Shown: piece by piece, positions 34,640 through 42,940 of the stretch
Numbering within the stretch: the first letter of the stretch is position 1
Layout of the letters: the number at the start of each line of letters is the position of its first letter
From: Actinomycetes bacterium
GTDB lineage: Bacteria > Actinomycetota > Actinomycetes > Propionibacteriales > Propionibacteriaceae
Assembly: GCA_021781735.1 (NCBI GenBank)
Contig: JAJXWF010000004.1
Span: forward strand, 1 to 49,439
Direction: 5' to 3'
DNA length: 49,439 nt
Translations under genes and position numbers: made by a program
Notes under the pieces: generated by a model
Seen by the model: the letters and a program-made list of their open reading frames with translations, nothing else
Database searches by the model: none
What the model was told of the DNA's origin: nothing

Positions 34640-35522
34640 ACTCTAGGGATCACCGGTTGCTTCGTCAACAGCCAATTGCGAGCACGCGGTGACCTCCGGG
34701 CCGCCGGGGCCGCCGGCGTGCGGGCGCCCCAGAGACACCCATGGGCGCCGGGATCGCCGTTCCCACGGACAGCCGGGCACAGGGGGAACCGCCCGTAATG
34801 GCAGGTGCGTCGCACCCCATTCACGGGACGTTTTGGTGGACACCGGATCCGCACGCCAAAGCACGCTCCGGCCAATTCGCCAACCGATTCAGCAGCTCGA
34901 TCACCCACTCATCGAGCCGGATCCGCCCGAGCGTGAAACCATCCACCCGTCGCATCCATCGACATGGCGAACGTCACCGCGACCCGGCGCCGGCCCGGTG
35001 GATATCGATCAGAACCCGGGGTCGCATGGAGCTCGGCAATGCGCGGGCGGAACGATTCACCGGTCTCACCACGAGGTCCCGGCAAGGTGACTTGCTCGGG
35101 CCCCCGCCCGTCGGCCGAATGGTGGTTCGTGGATTCCCAGTGGGATGCGATCGGCCGAAAGGCGGAATTCTGGCCATGAGACCACCGGGAGATCCGAGCG
35201 GCTGTCGATCCCTCATCAGCCTGCCACAATCATTCTCCCGAGGCTCATGACCGAGATATCGCACTCGACCCGGGCGGCCTCGCATTCGTCCTCCGACAGG
35301 ATCGGAAGTTGCTGCGCGAACCGCACCAGGAACGCAGAACAATTGACGAGGACGGCTCCGAAAATGACACGAATTCTCTCCGAATCCCGACACACGCCGA
35401 CCTACGACCCTGCGTCGGGTGGACGTGACCTTCCCACGCCGAGCGGCCCGTCCGATCGGAGGGCGGCCCACCGTGGCGAGCCGTAGGGCGGATGATCCCG
35501 GGAGGAACCGCCCGCTCGGGGC
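34640..35522. other. About 880 bases without a recognisable gene
   Basis: The interval between kdgD and the IclR stop. Reading frames of 70-170 codons on both strands overlap one another and show only Arg/Pro/Ser-rich composition with no family motif. The part 35230-35420 is less GC-rich than its surroundings. It may contain a lost gene, but nothing can be named. Confidence 0.5.
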
Positions 35523-36308
35523 TCAGATCGCCCGGCGTGCTGGAAGTATCAGCGCCTCGAGCCGTTGGGCGGCGTTCAACAGGGCCGCGATCATGCGTTC
35601 CTCGTGCTCCGGGGTCATCCTGGCGACCGGAACCGAGAGGCTGATGGCGTAGACCGGCTCGTTCTCGACGTGCAGGGCCACCCCGAGGCAGCGCAGGCCC
35701 ACGGTGTTCTCCTCGAAGTCAATGGCGTAGCCCCGCTCGCGGGTCTCGTGAAGATCGGCCAGCAATCGCGGGCGCTCGACGATGGTGTTCGGGGTGAGGG
35801 GTTCCAACCGGTCGGGGAGCAGTTCCTCGACCTCCGCGTCGGAGCGTTCGGCGAGCAGTGCCTTGCCCAGGGACGCCGCGTAGGCGGGCAACCGTCGCCC
35901 GGCCCGGGCCACTGGTCGCAGGTAGTGCTTGGACGCTCGGGTCGAGAGGTACACGACGTCCCTGCGGTCCAGGCGCGCCAGGTGCACCGTCTCTCCGGTC
36001 TCGGCCGCCAGCCAGTCCAGGGTGTCGCGGGAGAGCTGCACGACGACGTCGGTATCGATGTAGGCGGCGCCGACGAGCAGGGCGCGGATGCCGATGCGGT
36101 AGAGATTGCCGGAGGCGTCGGTCTCGACCCACCCACGGTGAACCAGCGTTCTGGTCAACGCGTGCAGACTGCTCTTCGGGTAGCCGAGGGCCCGCTGGAT
36201 GTCGGTCAGGCTGTGGGAGCCTTCGTGGGTGGCGAGGAACTCGAGCAGCTCGAGCGTTCGGACCGCGGACTTCACCTGCGGCGCCTGAGCGTGCGCCTCG
36301 TCCATCAT
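35523..36308 (-). CDS. IclR-family transcriptional regulator
   Basis: 261 residues. An N-terminal winged helix (SAVRTLELLEFLATHEGSHS, SLTDIQRALGYPKSSLHALTR; residues about 12-60) is followed by the IclR effector domain (GETVHLARLDRRDVVYL, SLGKALLAE, GYAIDFEENTVGLRCLGVAL). Start at ATG 36308 or the adjacent ATG 36305; the frame extends to 36416 without homology. IclR proteins with this layout control sugar-acid genes (KdgR-like). It follows udh on the same strand after a 153-base gap and is the only regulator in the uronate cluster. Confidence 0.92.
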   Translation of the reverse strand: MMDEAHAQAPQVKSAVRTLELLEFLATHEGSHSLTDIQRALGYPKSSLHALTRTLVHRGWVETDASGNLYRIGIRALLVGAAYIDTDVVVQLSRDTLDWLAAETGETVHLARLDRRDVVYLSTRASKHYLRPVARAGRRLPAYAASLGKALLAERSDAEVEELLPDRLEPLTPNTIVERPRLLADLHETRERGYAIDFEENTVGLRCLGVALHVENEPVYAISLSVPVARMTPEHEERMIAALLNAAQRLEALILPARRAI

Positions 36309-36461
36309 CGGTTCGATCCCTGTCCGCCCCCCGCGGAGCTCTTCCGCCTGTCCGACTGTCTGCTCGTTAATGGCAAGGCTCCGCTCGATGATCGTTACCC
36401 TCGGCGTCGATTCCACGCTGTCGGAACCGCTCGTCCGTCGACCAAGTCTCTCTCCGCCCGA

Positions 36462-37331
36462 TCAGGATCGACAACCCGGAGCGCCGATGTCACCCTGGGC
36501 CGGGCCACGGGGCACCGGTCCGAGGCCCAGTTCCTTGCGTGCTTCTCGAAACCCCGACGCACGAGCAGCCCGGTCGTCGTGCCTGGCGGCCTCCAGTAGT
36601 TCCTCCGCATACTCCTCGGCGTTGTCGCGCGGCCGATAGCCCAGGCGTCGCGCCGACTCGAGGTCCCACCGTGCCCGAGTGTTGTCGGAGATGCCGAAGA
36701 CGGTCGCGAACTGCAGATCGGGGGCGCTCAGGCACGCGTGGACGAGCGCCGCCTCGTCGCGGGCGCTCAGCCATGTGGCCAGGTGCCCGACGATCGTCGG
36801 CCGTTCCACGCACGATCCCAAGCGAATGCACGCCATTTCCATGCCGTATTCGTCGGCGTAGAACCGGGCGAGCGCTTCCCCGAAGGCCTTGGTCGCCGCG
36901 TAGAAGGAGTCGGGACGCACCGGGTCGTCCGGGCCGGTCATCCGATCACGGTCGGAGAACCCGATGACGTGATTGGTGCTCGCGAAGACGACCCTGGCGA
37001 CGCCCGCCCTCCGCGCCGTCTCGAAGACCCGGAACGTCGCGTCGAGGTTGTTCGAGAGCAGGTCCGGCCACGGTGCCTCCCCAGGGATCGCGGCCAGATG
37101 CACGATCGCCCGGACCCCACTAACGGCGGCCCGCAGCGTGTCGTCATCCAGCACCGAACCGACGAGACAGTCGTCGGTCTCAGCGTCGGGAATCGGACGC
37201 TGGTCGAGCAGGCGCAGCCGCCACCCGTAGCCGGGCAGATGGCGTCTCAACCTGCGCCCGACCTGACCCCCCGCGCCCGTGAGCAACACGGTTCGACCCG
37301 GGCCGGGCCCGCCCGCCGTCACTGTGCACAT
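36462..37331 (-). CDS. udh: Uronate dehydrogenase
   Basis: 289 residues. A short-chain (extended SDR) enzyme: NAD site TGAGGQVGRRLR, HLAAIPGEAPW, ASTNHVIGF, and catalytic YAATK (Tyr144, Lys148). Family-specific segments IRLGSC, HLATWLSARDEAALV, VFGISDNTRARWDLESARRLGY match bacterial uronate dehydrogenases. Oxidises D-galacturonate or D-glucuronate to the aldaro-lactone with NAD+. Its ATG at 37331 lies inside the end of the Gfo/Idh gene (13-base overlap). Third gene of the operon aldehyde dehydrogenase, Gfo/Idh, udh. Confidence 0.92.
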   Translation of the reverse strand: MCTVTAGGPGPGRTVLLTGAGGQVGRRLRRHLPGYGWRLRLLDQRPIPDAETDDCLVGSVLDDDTLRAAVSGVRAIVHLAAIPGEAPWPDLLSNNLDATFRVFETARRAGVARVVFASTNHVIGFSDRDRMTGPDDPVRPDSFYAATKAFGEALARFYADEYGMEMACIRLGSCVERPTIVGHLATWLSARDEAALVHACLSAPDLQFATVFGISDNTRARWDLESARRLGYRPRDNAEEYAEELLEAARHDDRAARASGFREARKELGLGPVPRGPAQGDIGAPGCRS

Positions 37332-38473
37332 CCACTCGACGCGGAGCCAGGCTCGGCGCCAGCCGCTGACGCGGTCGATGGCCCGGCACCCTGCGGGTTC
37401 TGCTCCGCCAGCCTGATCATCATCCCCCCGGAATCTCCCACGTGCACCGGCCGGCCCGTACGGGCCGAATCATAGAAGGCCTCGACCACGGCCAGAGTGC
37501 GCCCGGCCTCCGCCAGCGTGACCACCGGGGGGCGCCCGGTGTCGATCGCGTCCAGGAAGTCGACATACTGCCGCGCAAGGGCGACGATGTTCGACCCCGG
37601 GTCCCCACCGTCCGGCAGAACCTCCGCGGCCTGATTCCGCGCGAGCGGGCCCTCACCGGGGAGCGCGTGTGCCTCGGGTGCCGCGTGCAGGTAAGCCAGG
37701 CGGTCCCGTTCGATGATCGCCGACCCCCGGGTTCCGTGCACGTGGACGCGGGTCGAGGTGCCCGGATATGCGGCCGTCGTCGCGTGAACGGTCGCGAGGG
37801 CTCCGTTGTCGAAGCGGATAGTCGCGGCGGCGGCGTCCTCGACGTCGATGGCCTCGTGCGCCAGCGTCGCGGTGTCGGCGCTGACGGTGGCGGGCCGCCC
37901 CATCAGCCATACCACCAGGTCGATCTGATGGATCGCCTGGTTCATCAGCACCCCACCCCCGTCGGCCACACCGCTGCGCCGCCACACGGCCGAGTCGTAG
38001 TACTCCTGCGGTCGCCACAGCGCGACGCTTGCCAAGCCCGACGTGATCCGTCCGAGGCGTCCGGTGTCGATGGCACGCTTCACCGCGACGCTCGCCGGGT
38101 CGAACCGGTGCTGACTCACGACGGTTGCGGTGGCACCGCTATGCCGGGCTGCCGCACGGACCCGCGCGGCCGCCACACTGCTCGCCTCGAGGGGCTTCTC
38201 GATCATGACGTGCTTGCCGGCGCAAAGGGCCGCCACCGCGGCGTCCGCATGCCGCCCGCTCGGCGTGCACACCACGACGGCGTCAACGACGTCGGCGGCG
38301 AGAACCGCCTCGAGCGACGGGAAGGCCGTGGCGCCGTACTCGCGAGCCAGCTCGCGGGCCGACGCGAACCGGGAGCTGACCGTGGCCGTGACCTCGGCAC
38401 GGCCCGCCAGCGACGCGATCGTCGTGGCGTGAACCCGCCCCATTCCGCCGCATCCCACGATACCGAAGCGCAT
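37319..38473 (-). CDS. Gfo/Idh/MocA family oxidoreductase
   Basis: 384 residues. Rossmann motif FGIVGCGGMGRVH at the start, intact MIEKPLEA motif and VSQHRFDP. In the second domain, GGGVLMNQAIHQIDL has the usual catalytic-region His. NAD(P)-dependent dehydrogenase, expected to act on a sugar, uronate or inosose. The start is the ATG at 38473 with GGGGAGCGAGG upstream. It sits between the aldehyde dehydrogenase (12-base gap) and udh (overlap), so it is co-expressed. It may feed an alternative sugar into the uronate route. Confidence 0.9.
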   Translation of the reverse strand: MRFGIVGCGGMGRVHATTIASLAGRAEVTATVSSRFASARELAREYGATAFPSLEAVLAADVVDAVVVCTPSGRHADAAVAALCAGKHVMIEKPLEASSVAAARVRAAARHSGATATVVSQHRFDPASVAVKRAIDTGRLGRITSGLASVALWRPQEYYDSAVWRRSGVADGGGVLMNQAIHQIDLVVWLMGRPATVSADTATLAHEAIDVEDAAAATIRFDNGALATVHATTAAYPGTSTRVHVHGTRGSAIIERDRLAYLHAAPEAHALPGEGPLARNQAAEVLPDGGDPGSNIVALARQYVDFLDAIDTGRPPVVTLAEAGRTLAVVEAFYDSARTGRPVHVGDSGGMMIRLAEQNPQGAGPSTASAAGAEPGSASSGCAQ

Positions 38474-38484
38474 CCTCGCTCCCC

Positions 38485-39867
38485 TCAGCCGCACGGCGAC
38501 ACGGTGATGGTCCGGGAGCGAGTGTAGAAGTCACGCGCCGCCTTTCCCTGCTCCCGTGGACCATAGCTCGACGCCTTCTCACCGCCGAACGGTGCGTAGA
38601 AGTCGACGCCCGACGTGGCGGCGTTCACTCGGACCAGCCCCGCGTCCAATGTGTCGGCGGCCCGCAGGGCCACGTCGAGGTCCCGCGTGAAGACCGCGGC
38701 GGCCAACCCGTAGGGCGTTCCGTTCGCCAGGGCCACGGCAGCATCGACGTCGGGCACCTCGAACATGGCGCAGAGGGGCCCGAACACCTCCGTCTGCGCG
38801 ACGGGATGATCGGGGGCGATCCCCGACACGATCGTCGGGCTGACGAAATGCCCGGCCCGATCGAGCCGGGAGCCACCGGACAGAACCGAGCCCCCGCTGC
38901 GCCGCACGGCGTCGACCGCCCCCAGGACCGCCTCGCGCGCGCTCTCGGCGATCACCGGGCCGACCCGGACGTCGTCTCGGGCGGGATCGCCGACGGTCAG
39001 TGCCTCGACCGCGGAGACCAGGGCCTCTTCGAACGCGCGTCGGTCACCGACCACGATGACCCGACTGGTCGCCGTGCACTTTTGTCCCGCATACCCCATC
39101 GCGGCGTCGGCGATCGTGGCGGCGGCCCTGTCGATGTCGGCGTCCGGCAACACGATCGAAGCGTTGTGGCCACCCATTTCACATTGCGCCGGAATGCCGC
39201 GTCGGGCGGTCGCAAGGACGACGCTGCGGCCGGCGGCGACCGATCCGGTGAAGGAGACCACGTCCGCGTGCTCGATGATCGCCTGTGCGGTTTCCGCCGC
39301 TCCGGGGAGGACCTGGAACAGCCCCGCCGGCAGCGCGTCCTGGAAGATCTCCTCGAGCAGTTGCGCCACCGCGGTGCCAGGCGGCGCCGGCTTGAGAAGC
39401 ACGGCGTTGCCGTACGCAAGGGCGGGCGCCGCCTTCCACAGCGGGATGGCCGCCGGGAAGTTCCACGGGGTGATCAGCCCGGCCAGCCCGTGCGGAACAC
39501 GTCGCGCCATCAGCAGGCTGCGTCCGTCGGAGGACGGGAGCGTCTCGCCGTCCGGATCGAGGACCTGCTGCGCGTAATAGCGCAGGATGGCGACGGAGCG
39601 GGCCGTCTCGCCGCGCGCCTCAGTCACCGGCTTGCCGACCTCACGCACCATCAGTGCGGTCAGATCGTCGGCGTGCGCCTCCACCTGGGAGGCCATATCA
39701 TGCAGCGCCCGGGCACGGGCCGGGGCGGGTGTGGCGACCCACGCTCGCTGCGCCGCGCGAGCCGCATCGACTCGCGGTGCAACTTGTGCCGGGGTGACCG
39801 CGGCGAACTCGACGACGACGTCGGTGGGATCCTGCGGCGACGTGCTGGTTAAGCGGGTGACCGACAT
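38485..39867 (-). CDS. Aldehyde dehydrogenase, probable 2-oxoglutarate semialdehyde dehydrogenase
   Basis: 460 residues, full ALDH length. LITPWNFPAAIPLWK, NAVLLKPAP, FTGSVAAGR (NAD site), catalytic Glu230 in CEMGGHN and nucleophile Cys264 in GQKCTATSR; VFGPLCAMFEV near the end. ATG at 39867 with GAAGGAG upstream. The context (udh, kdgD, galactarate dehydratase) predicts oxidation of 2-oxoglutarate semialdehyde (2,5-dioxopentanoate) to 2-oxoglutarate with NAD(P)+, the last step of the oxidative uronate pathway. The sequence alone would fit several ALDH classes. Confidence 0.88.
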   Translation of the reverse strand: MSVTRLTSTSPQDPTDVVVEFAAVTPAQVAPRVDAARAAQRAWVATPAPARARALHDMASQVEAHADDLTALMVREVGKPVTEARGETARSVAILRYYAQQVLDPDGETLPSSDGRSLLMARRVPHGLAGLITPWNFPAAIPLWKAAPALAYGNAVLLKPAPPGTAVAQLLEEIFQDALPAGLFQVLPGAAETAQAIIEHADVVSFTGSVAAGRSVVLATARRGIPAQCEMGGHNASIVLPDADIDRAAATIADAAMGYAGQKCTATSRVIVVGDRRAFEEALVSAVEALTVGDPARDDVRVGPVIAESAREAVLGAVDAVRRSGGSVLSGGSRLDRAGHFVSPTIVSGIAPDHPVAQTEVFGPLCAMFEVPDVDAAVALANGTPYGLAAAVFTRDLDVALRAADTLDAGLVRVNAATSGVDFYAPFGGEKASSYGPREQGKAARDFYTRSRTITVSPCG

Positions 39868-39985
39868 GGACGTGGTCAACTCCTTCTCTGGCGCTGAGTA
39901 CTCTCCACCACGCCGCGAGCGACGCAACACGCCCCGATCGACGGTCCGGCATGGGAGCGTCATTCGACGGGTCGCCCGTCCACGG

Positions 39986-40010
39986 ACGTGAACAATGTTC
40001 GTATACTAAA
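39986..40010. promoter_or_regulatory. Palindromic operator between divergent uronate genes
   Basis: ACGTGAACAATGTTCGTATAC contains GAACA-A-TGTTC (39990-40000) followed by an A/T-rich TATACTAAAA. It lies about 120 bases from the aldehyde dehydrogenase ATG and 130 from the dehydratase ATG, so it could serve both. It shares ACGTGAACA with the region upstream of kdgD. Likely binding site of the cluster's IclR protein. Confidence 0.5.
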
Positions 40011-40129
40011 ACCTACGAGCGGGGTGGAACTCCGTCAAGTCCTCCCTCACCCGCCGGACCGGGCAGATCCCGCGGTGCTGTACACCCCGTCCGTCTGCCG
40101 TTTCCGCCCGTTGCCGACCCAGGAGCGTC

Positions 40130-41302
40130 ATGAGCACACCCACCACGGCGAGCGTCGCCACTGGCGAACACCCCGCAGTCCTCGATCGGATCGCGCGGGT
40201 CGAACTCTCCTCGATCAGGGTTCCCCTCCCCACCGCGATCAGCGATGCCAAGGTCTTCACGGGTCGGCAGAGACCCCTGACCGAGGTCGCCATCCTTCTC
40301 GCCGAGATCCGCACCGCCGAGGGCGGGGAAGGCATCGGATTCAGCTACAGCAAGCGGGCGGGCGGTCCGGCGCAGTTCGCGCACGCCGTCGAGGTCGCAC
40401 CCGAGCTCATCGGCGAGGACCCGGCGGACATCTCCCGGCTGTGGACGAAGCTCGTCTGGGCGGGGGCCTCGGTGGGGCGCAGCGGTGCGGCCACCCAGGC
40501 GATCGCCGCGATGGACATCGCGTTGTGGGACCTCAAGGCCAAGCGGGCGCGGCTGCCCCTCGCGAAGCTTCTCGGAGCGCACCGCGACTCGGTGCGCTGC
40601 TACGACACCTCCGGCGGTTTCCTGCATGAGCCGGTGGCGCAGATCGTCGACAACGCGCACCGCGTCCTCGACGCGGGCGTCGGCGGAATCAAGATCAAGG
40701 TCGGGCACCCGGACCATCAGGAGGACCTCCGTCGCGTCCGGGCCGTGCGGGAACGGCTGGGCGACGCGGTGTCGTTGATGGTCGACGCGAACCAGCAGTG
40801 GGACCGGACCACCGCGCAGCGGATCGGACGCGCGCTAGAGGAATTTCAGTTGGTCTGGATCGAGGAGCCCCTCGACGCCTACGACGCCGAGGGGCATGCG
40901 CTGCTGCGCCAGACGCTCGACACGGCCATCGCGTCCGGCGAGATGCTGACCAGTGTCGCCGAGCACCAGGAACTGATCCGCCTCGGCGCGGTCGACATCC
41001 TGCAGCCCGACGCCGCCCGCATCGGCGGAATCACCCAGTTCCTCCGCGTGGCCGCCCTGGCCGACCAGCGCCACATGGGATTGGCACCCCACTTCGCGAT
41101 GGAGATTCACGCCCACCTCGCCGCGGGCTACCCGCAGGAGCCGTGGGTCGAGCACTTCGATTGGCTCACGCCCCTGTTCGACGAGCGCTTGGACATCCAC
41201 GATGGCCGGATCCACCTGTCAGCCCGCCCGGGTCTCGGACTCACGATCAGCGACCAGGCCCGATCGTGGACGAGCGAGCGGGCGGTGATCGACGGCCGGT
41301 AG
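40130..41302 (+). CDS. Galactarate/L-talarate dehydratase (enolase superfamily)
   Basis: 390 residues. It strongly resembles the TalrD/GalrD group: PISDAKV-type opening (AISDAKVFTGRQRPLTEVAI), GFSYSKRAGGPAQFAHA, second-strand bases K188-x-K190 (GIKIKVG), metal ligands Asp219 (MVDANQQWD), Glu245 (WIEEPLDAYD) and Glu271 (ASGEML), and general acid/base His321 (LAPHFAMEIHAHLA). It dehydrates galactarate (and talarate) to 5-dehydro-4-deoxyglucarate, the KdgD substrate. Monocistronic on the plus strand, divergent from the aldehyde dehydrogenase operon across a 262-base regulatory gap. ATG at 40130, ribosome site GGAGCGTC. Confidence 0.92.
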   Translation: MSTPTTASVATGEHPAVLDRIARVELSSIRVPLPTAISDAKVFTGRQRPLTEVAILLAEIRTAEGGEGIGFSYSKRAGGPAQFAHAVEVAPELIGEDPADISRLWTKLVWAGASVGRSGAATQAIAAMDIALWDLKAKRARLPLAKLLGAHRDSVRCYDTSGGFLHEPVAQIVDNAHRVLDAGVGGIKIKVGHPDHQEDLRRVRAVRERLGDAVSLMVDANQQWDRTTAQRIGRALEEFQLVWIEEPLDAYDAEGHALLRQTLDTAIASGEMLTSVAEHQELIRLGAVDILQPDAARIGGITQFLRVAALADQRHMGLAPHFAMEIHAHLAAGYPQEPWVEHFDWLTPLFDERLDIHDGRIHLSARPGLGLTISDQARSWTSERAVIDGR

Positions 41303-41417
41303 CCAAGCCGCGTGATCGGGGGTCCGCAGGAGCCGGGACGGATCTTCGGGGCGCGGAGTGGATCTCCGGTTGCGGTTCCGGTGGTACGGAGGCGCCGCGG
41401 TCAGGCGCGAACCGGCC

Positions 41418-42425
41418 TCACGACAGCGCCAGACCGGCCAGTCCGGCGACGGCGATCACGACGCCGAGGGCGAAGCGCCGCGGCGGCCGGTACCCCTCGA
41501 GCCAGCGGGCGGACGGGATGGCGATGAGGGGAGCCAGCGCGGCGATCGCCTGCGCCACCCCGGGCTGCAGGTACTGCAGCGCCCAGACCATCGACGTCAC
41601 ACCGAGGATCGGGCCGAACAGGGCGTTGATGCCGACCCAGAACCATGGCCGGTCGGGCAGTACCCGTCCCACGCGAGGGTCGGGGGTGGTCCAGACCGCC
41701 CCCCACTCGGCCCCGCGGGACAGGGGGGTGAGGGACGCCCGCGCCCACGCGGCGCGGCGCCGCAGGACGACGGCCAGCGCCACCAGGGCGAGGGCGACCA
41801 CCAGGCCGCCGGCCAGCCGGTCGAAGGCCGCGGAGAAGACGAACGCGAAGTTCTTGCCCACGCTGACTCCGGCACCCCGGGCGTTCGCCACCTGCTGGGC
41901 GGCGAGCAGCGCCTTGCGGCTGAGGACGCCGCTGAACGCCTGGGCGAGAGCGGAGACCAGGGCAAACAGCAGCCCCGCCCGAAGCCGCGGATGACGGACC
42001 GCGCCGCGCACGTACGGCAGCAGGCCGAGGACGACCCCGGCCAGCATGATGAGGCTGAACACCAGATACGGGAGCGAGACGGCGTCGGCGAACCACACCC
42101 ACGCCAGCGCCCCGGCGACGATCGCGGCGGTCGTCTCGACGACGAGCGAGGCGAGCGGCGCCCCCAGCAGGGGAAGGGCGCGGAACATCGCGAATCCGCC
42201 CAGGCCGAAGCCGACGGCGCCGGCCAGCGCGAAGGCGGCGGCCTGGTCGCCGAGCCCGCGACCGACGGTGACGGCGAGGAGTCCGATCACCACCAGCGCG
42301 ACCACCAGGCGCCACACGTTGGCCCAGGCGAATCCCAGCAGCCGGATCGAGCGGCGCGCGCAGGCGGGCGTCACTCCGTAGCACAGGGCGGACAGGGACG
42401 CCGCCAGCACTCCGATCGGGATCAT
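41418..42425 (-). CDS. EamA/DMT-family transporter
   Basis: 335 residues and about ten hydrophobic helices in two EamA halves: IPIGVLAASLSALCYGVTPA, and a second repeat ending VWALQYLQPGVAQAIAALAPLIAIP. A polar insert of about 60 residues (near 215-270) separates the halves. Drug/metabolite transporter of unknown substrate. ATG at 42425 overlaps the hydC stop (ATGA), so it is translated as part of the hydrogenase operon. Any link to hydrogen metabolism is not obvious. Confidence 0.87.
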   Translation of the reverse strand: MIPIGVLAASLSALCYGVTPACARRSIRLLGFAWANVWRLVVALVVIGLLAVTVGRGLGDQAAAFALAGAVGFGLGGFAMFRALPLLGAPLASLVVETTAAIVAGALAWVWFADAVSLPYLVFSLIMLAGVVLGLLPYVRGAVRHPRLRAGLLFALVSALAQAFSGVLSRKALLAAQQVANARGAGVSVGKNFAFVFSAAFDRLAGGLVVALALVALAVVLRRRAAWARASLTPLSRGAEWGAVWTTPDPRVGRVLPDRPWFWVGINALFGPILGVTSMVWALQYLQPGVAQAIAALAPLIAIPSARWLEGYRPPRRFALGVVIAVAGLAGLALS

Positions 42426-42940
42426 CCGGGGACGTCCGCGGCGCGCACCGCCGCAACGATCTCGCGCACCCGTTCGGGGGTGAGGTCTCCGAAGGCCTCG
42501 GCGTCAGCGAGCAGGGCGGGCGGGGTGGCGCACATGCCGATGCAGTTCGCCCACTCGAGGGTGACCGCACCGTCGGGCGTCGTGGCGCCGACCGGGATGG
42601 CGAGTTCGGTCTCGAGTGTGGTGGCGACGTCGCGGGCGCCCGCCATGACGCAACTGAGCGTGTGGCACAGCCGGATCATGTGACGCCCCCGCGGCCCCGT
42701 TCCGAGGAACTTGTAGAACGTCACCACACCCTGCACCTCGGTCGGCGCGATCCCCAACCGATCGGCCACCACCTGGACGGCCAGGTCGCTGATCTCACCC
42801 CGGTCGGCGAGCAGGTCCTGCAGGAGCGGCAACAGCTCCCCCCTAGCCGAGCCGTGACGGGCCACCAGCGCGTCGACCGCGGAGACCAGGTCGGCATCTT
42901 CGGCGGCGAGGGTGTCGGGCAGAGGCGTCATGGCGCTCAT
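42422..42940 (-). CDS. hydC: NAD-linked [FeFe]-hydrogenase subunit HydC (NuoE-like)
   Basis: 172 residues, thioredoxin-fold [2Fe-2S] protein. Cluster ligands follow the NuoE pattern C92-x4-C97 (CHTLSC) and C133-x3-C137 (CIGMC). The N-terminal helical bundle includes ADRLGIAPTEVQGVVTFYKFL, typical of NuoE/HydC. It relays electrons between HydB and HydA in the trimeric enzyme. ATG at 42940 overlaps the hydA stop (ATGA) and its stop overlaps the transporter start. A much longer open frame through 43870 is out-of-frame hydA sequence. Confidence 0.9.
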   Translation of the reverse strand: MSAMTPLPDTLAAEDADLVSAVDALVARHGSARGELLPLLQDLLADRGEISDLAVQVVADRLGIAPTEVQGVVTFYKFLGTGPRGRHMIRLCHTLSCVMAGARDVATTLETELAIPVGATTPDGAVTLEWANCIGMCATPPALLADAEAFGDLTPERVREIVAAVRAADVPG

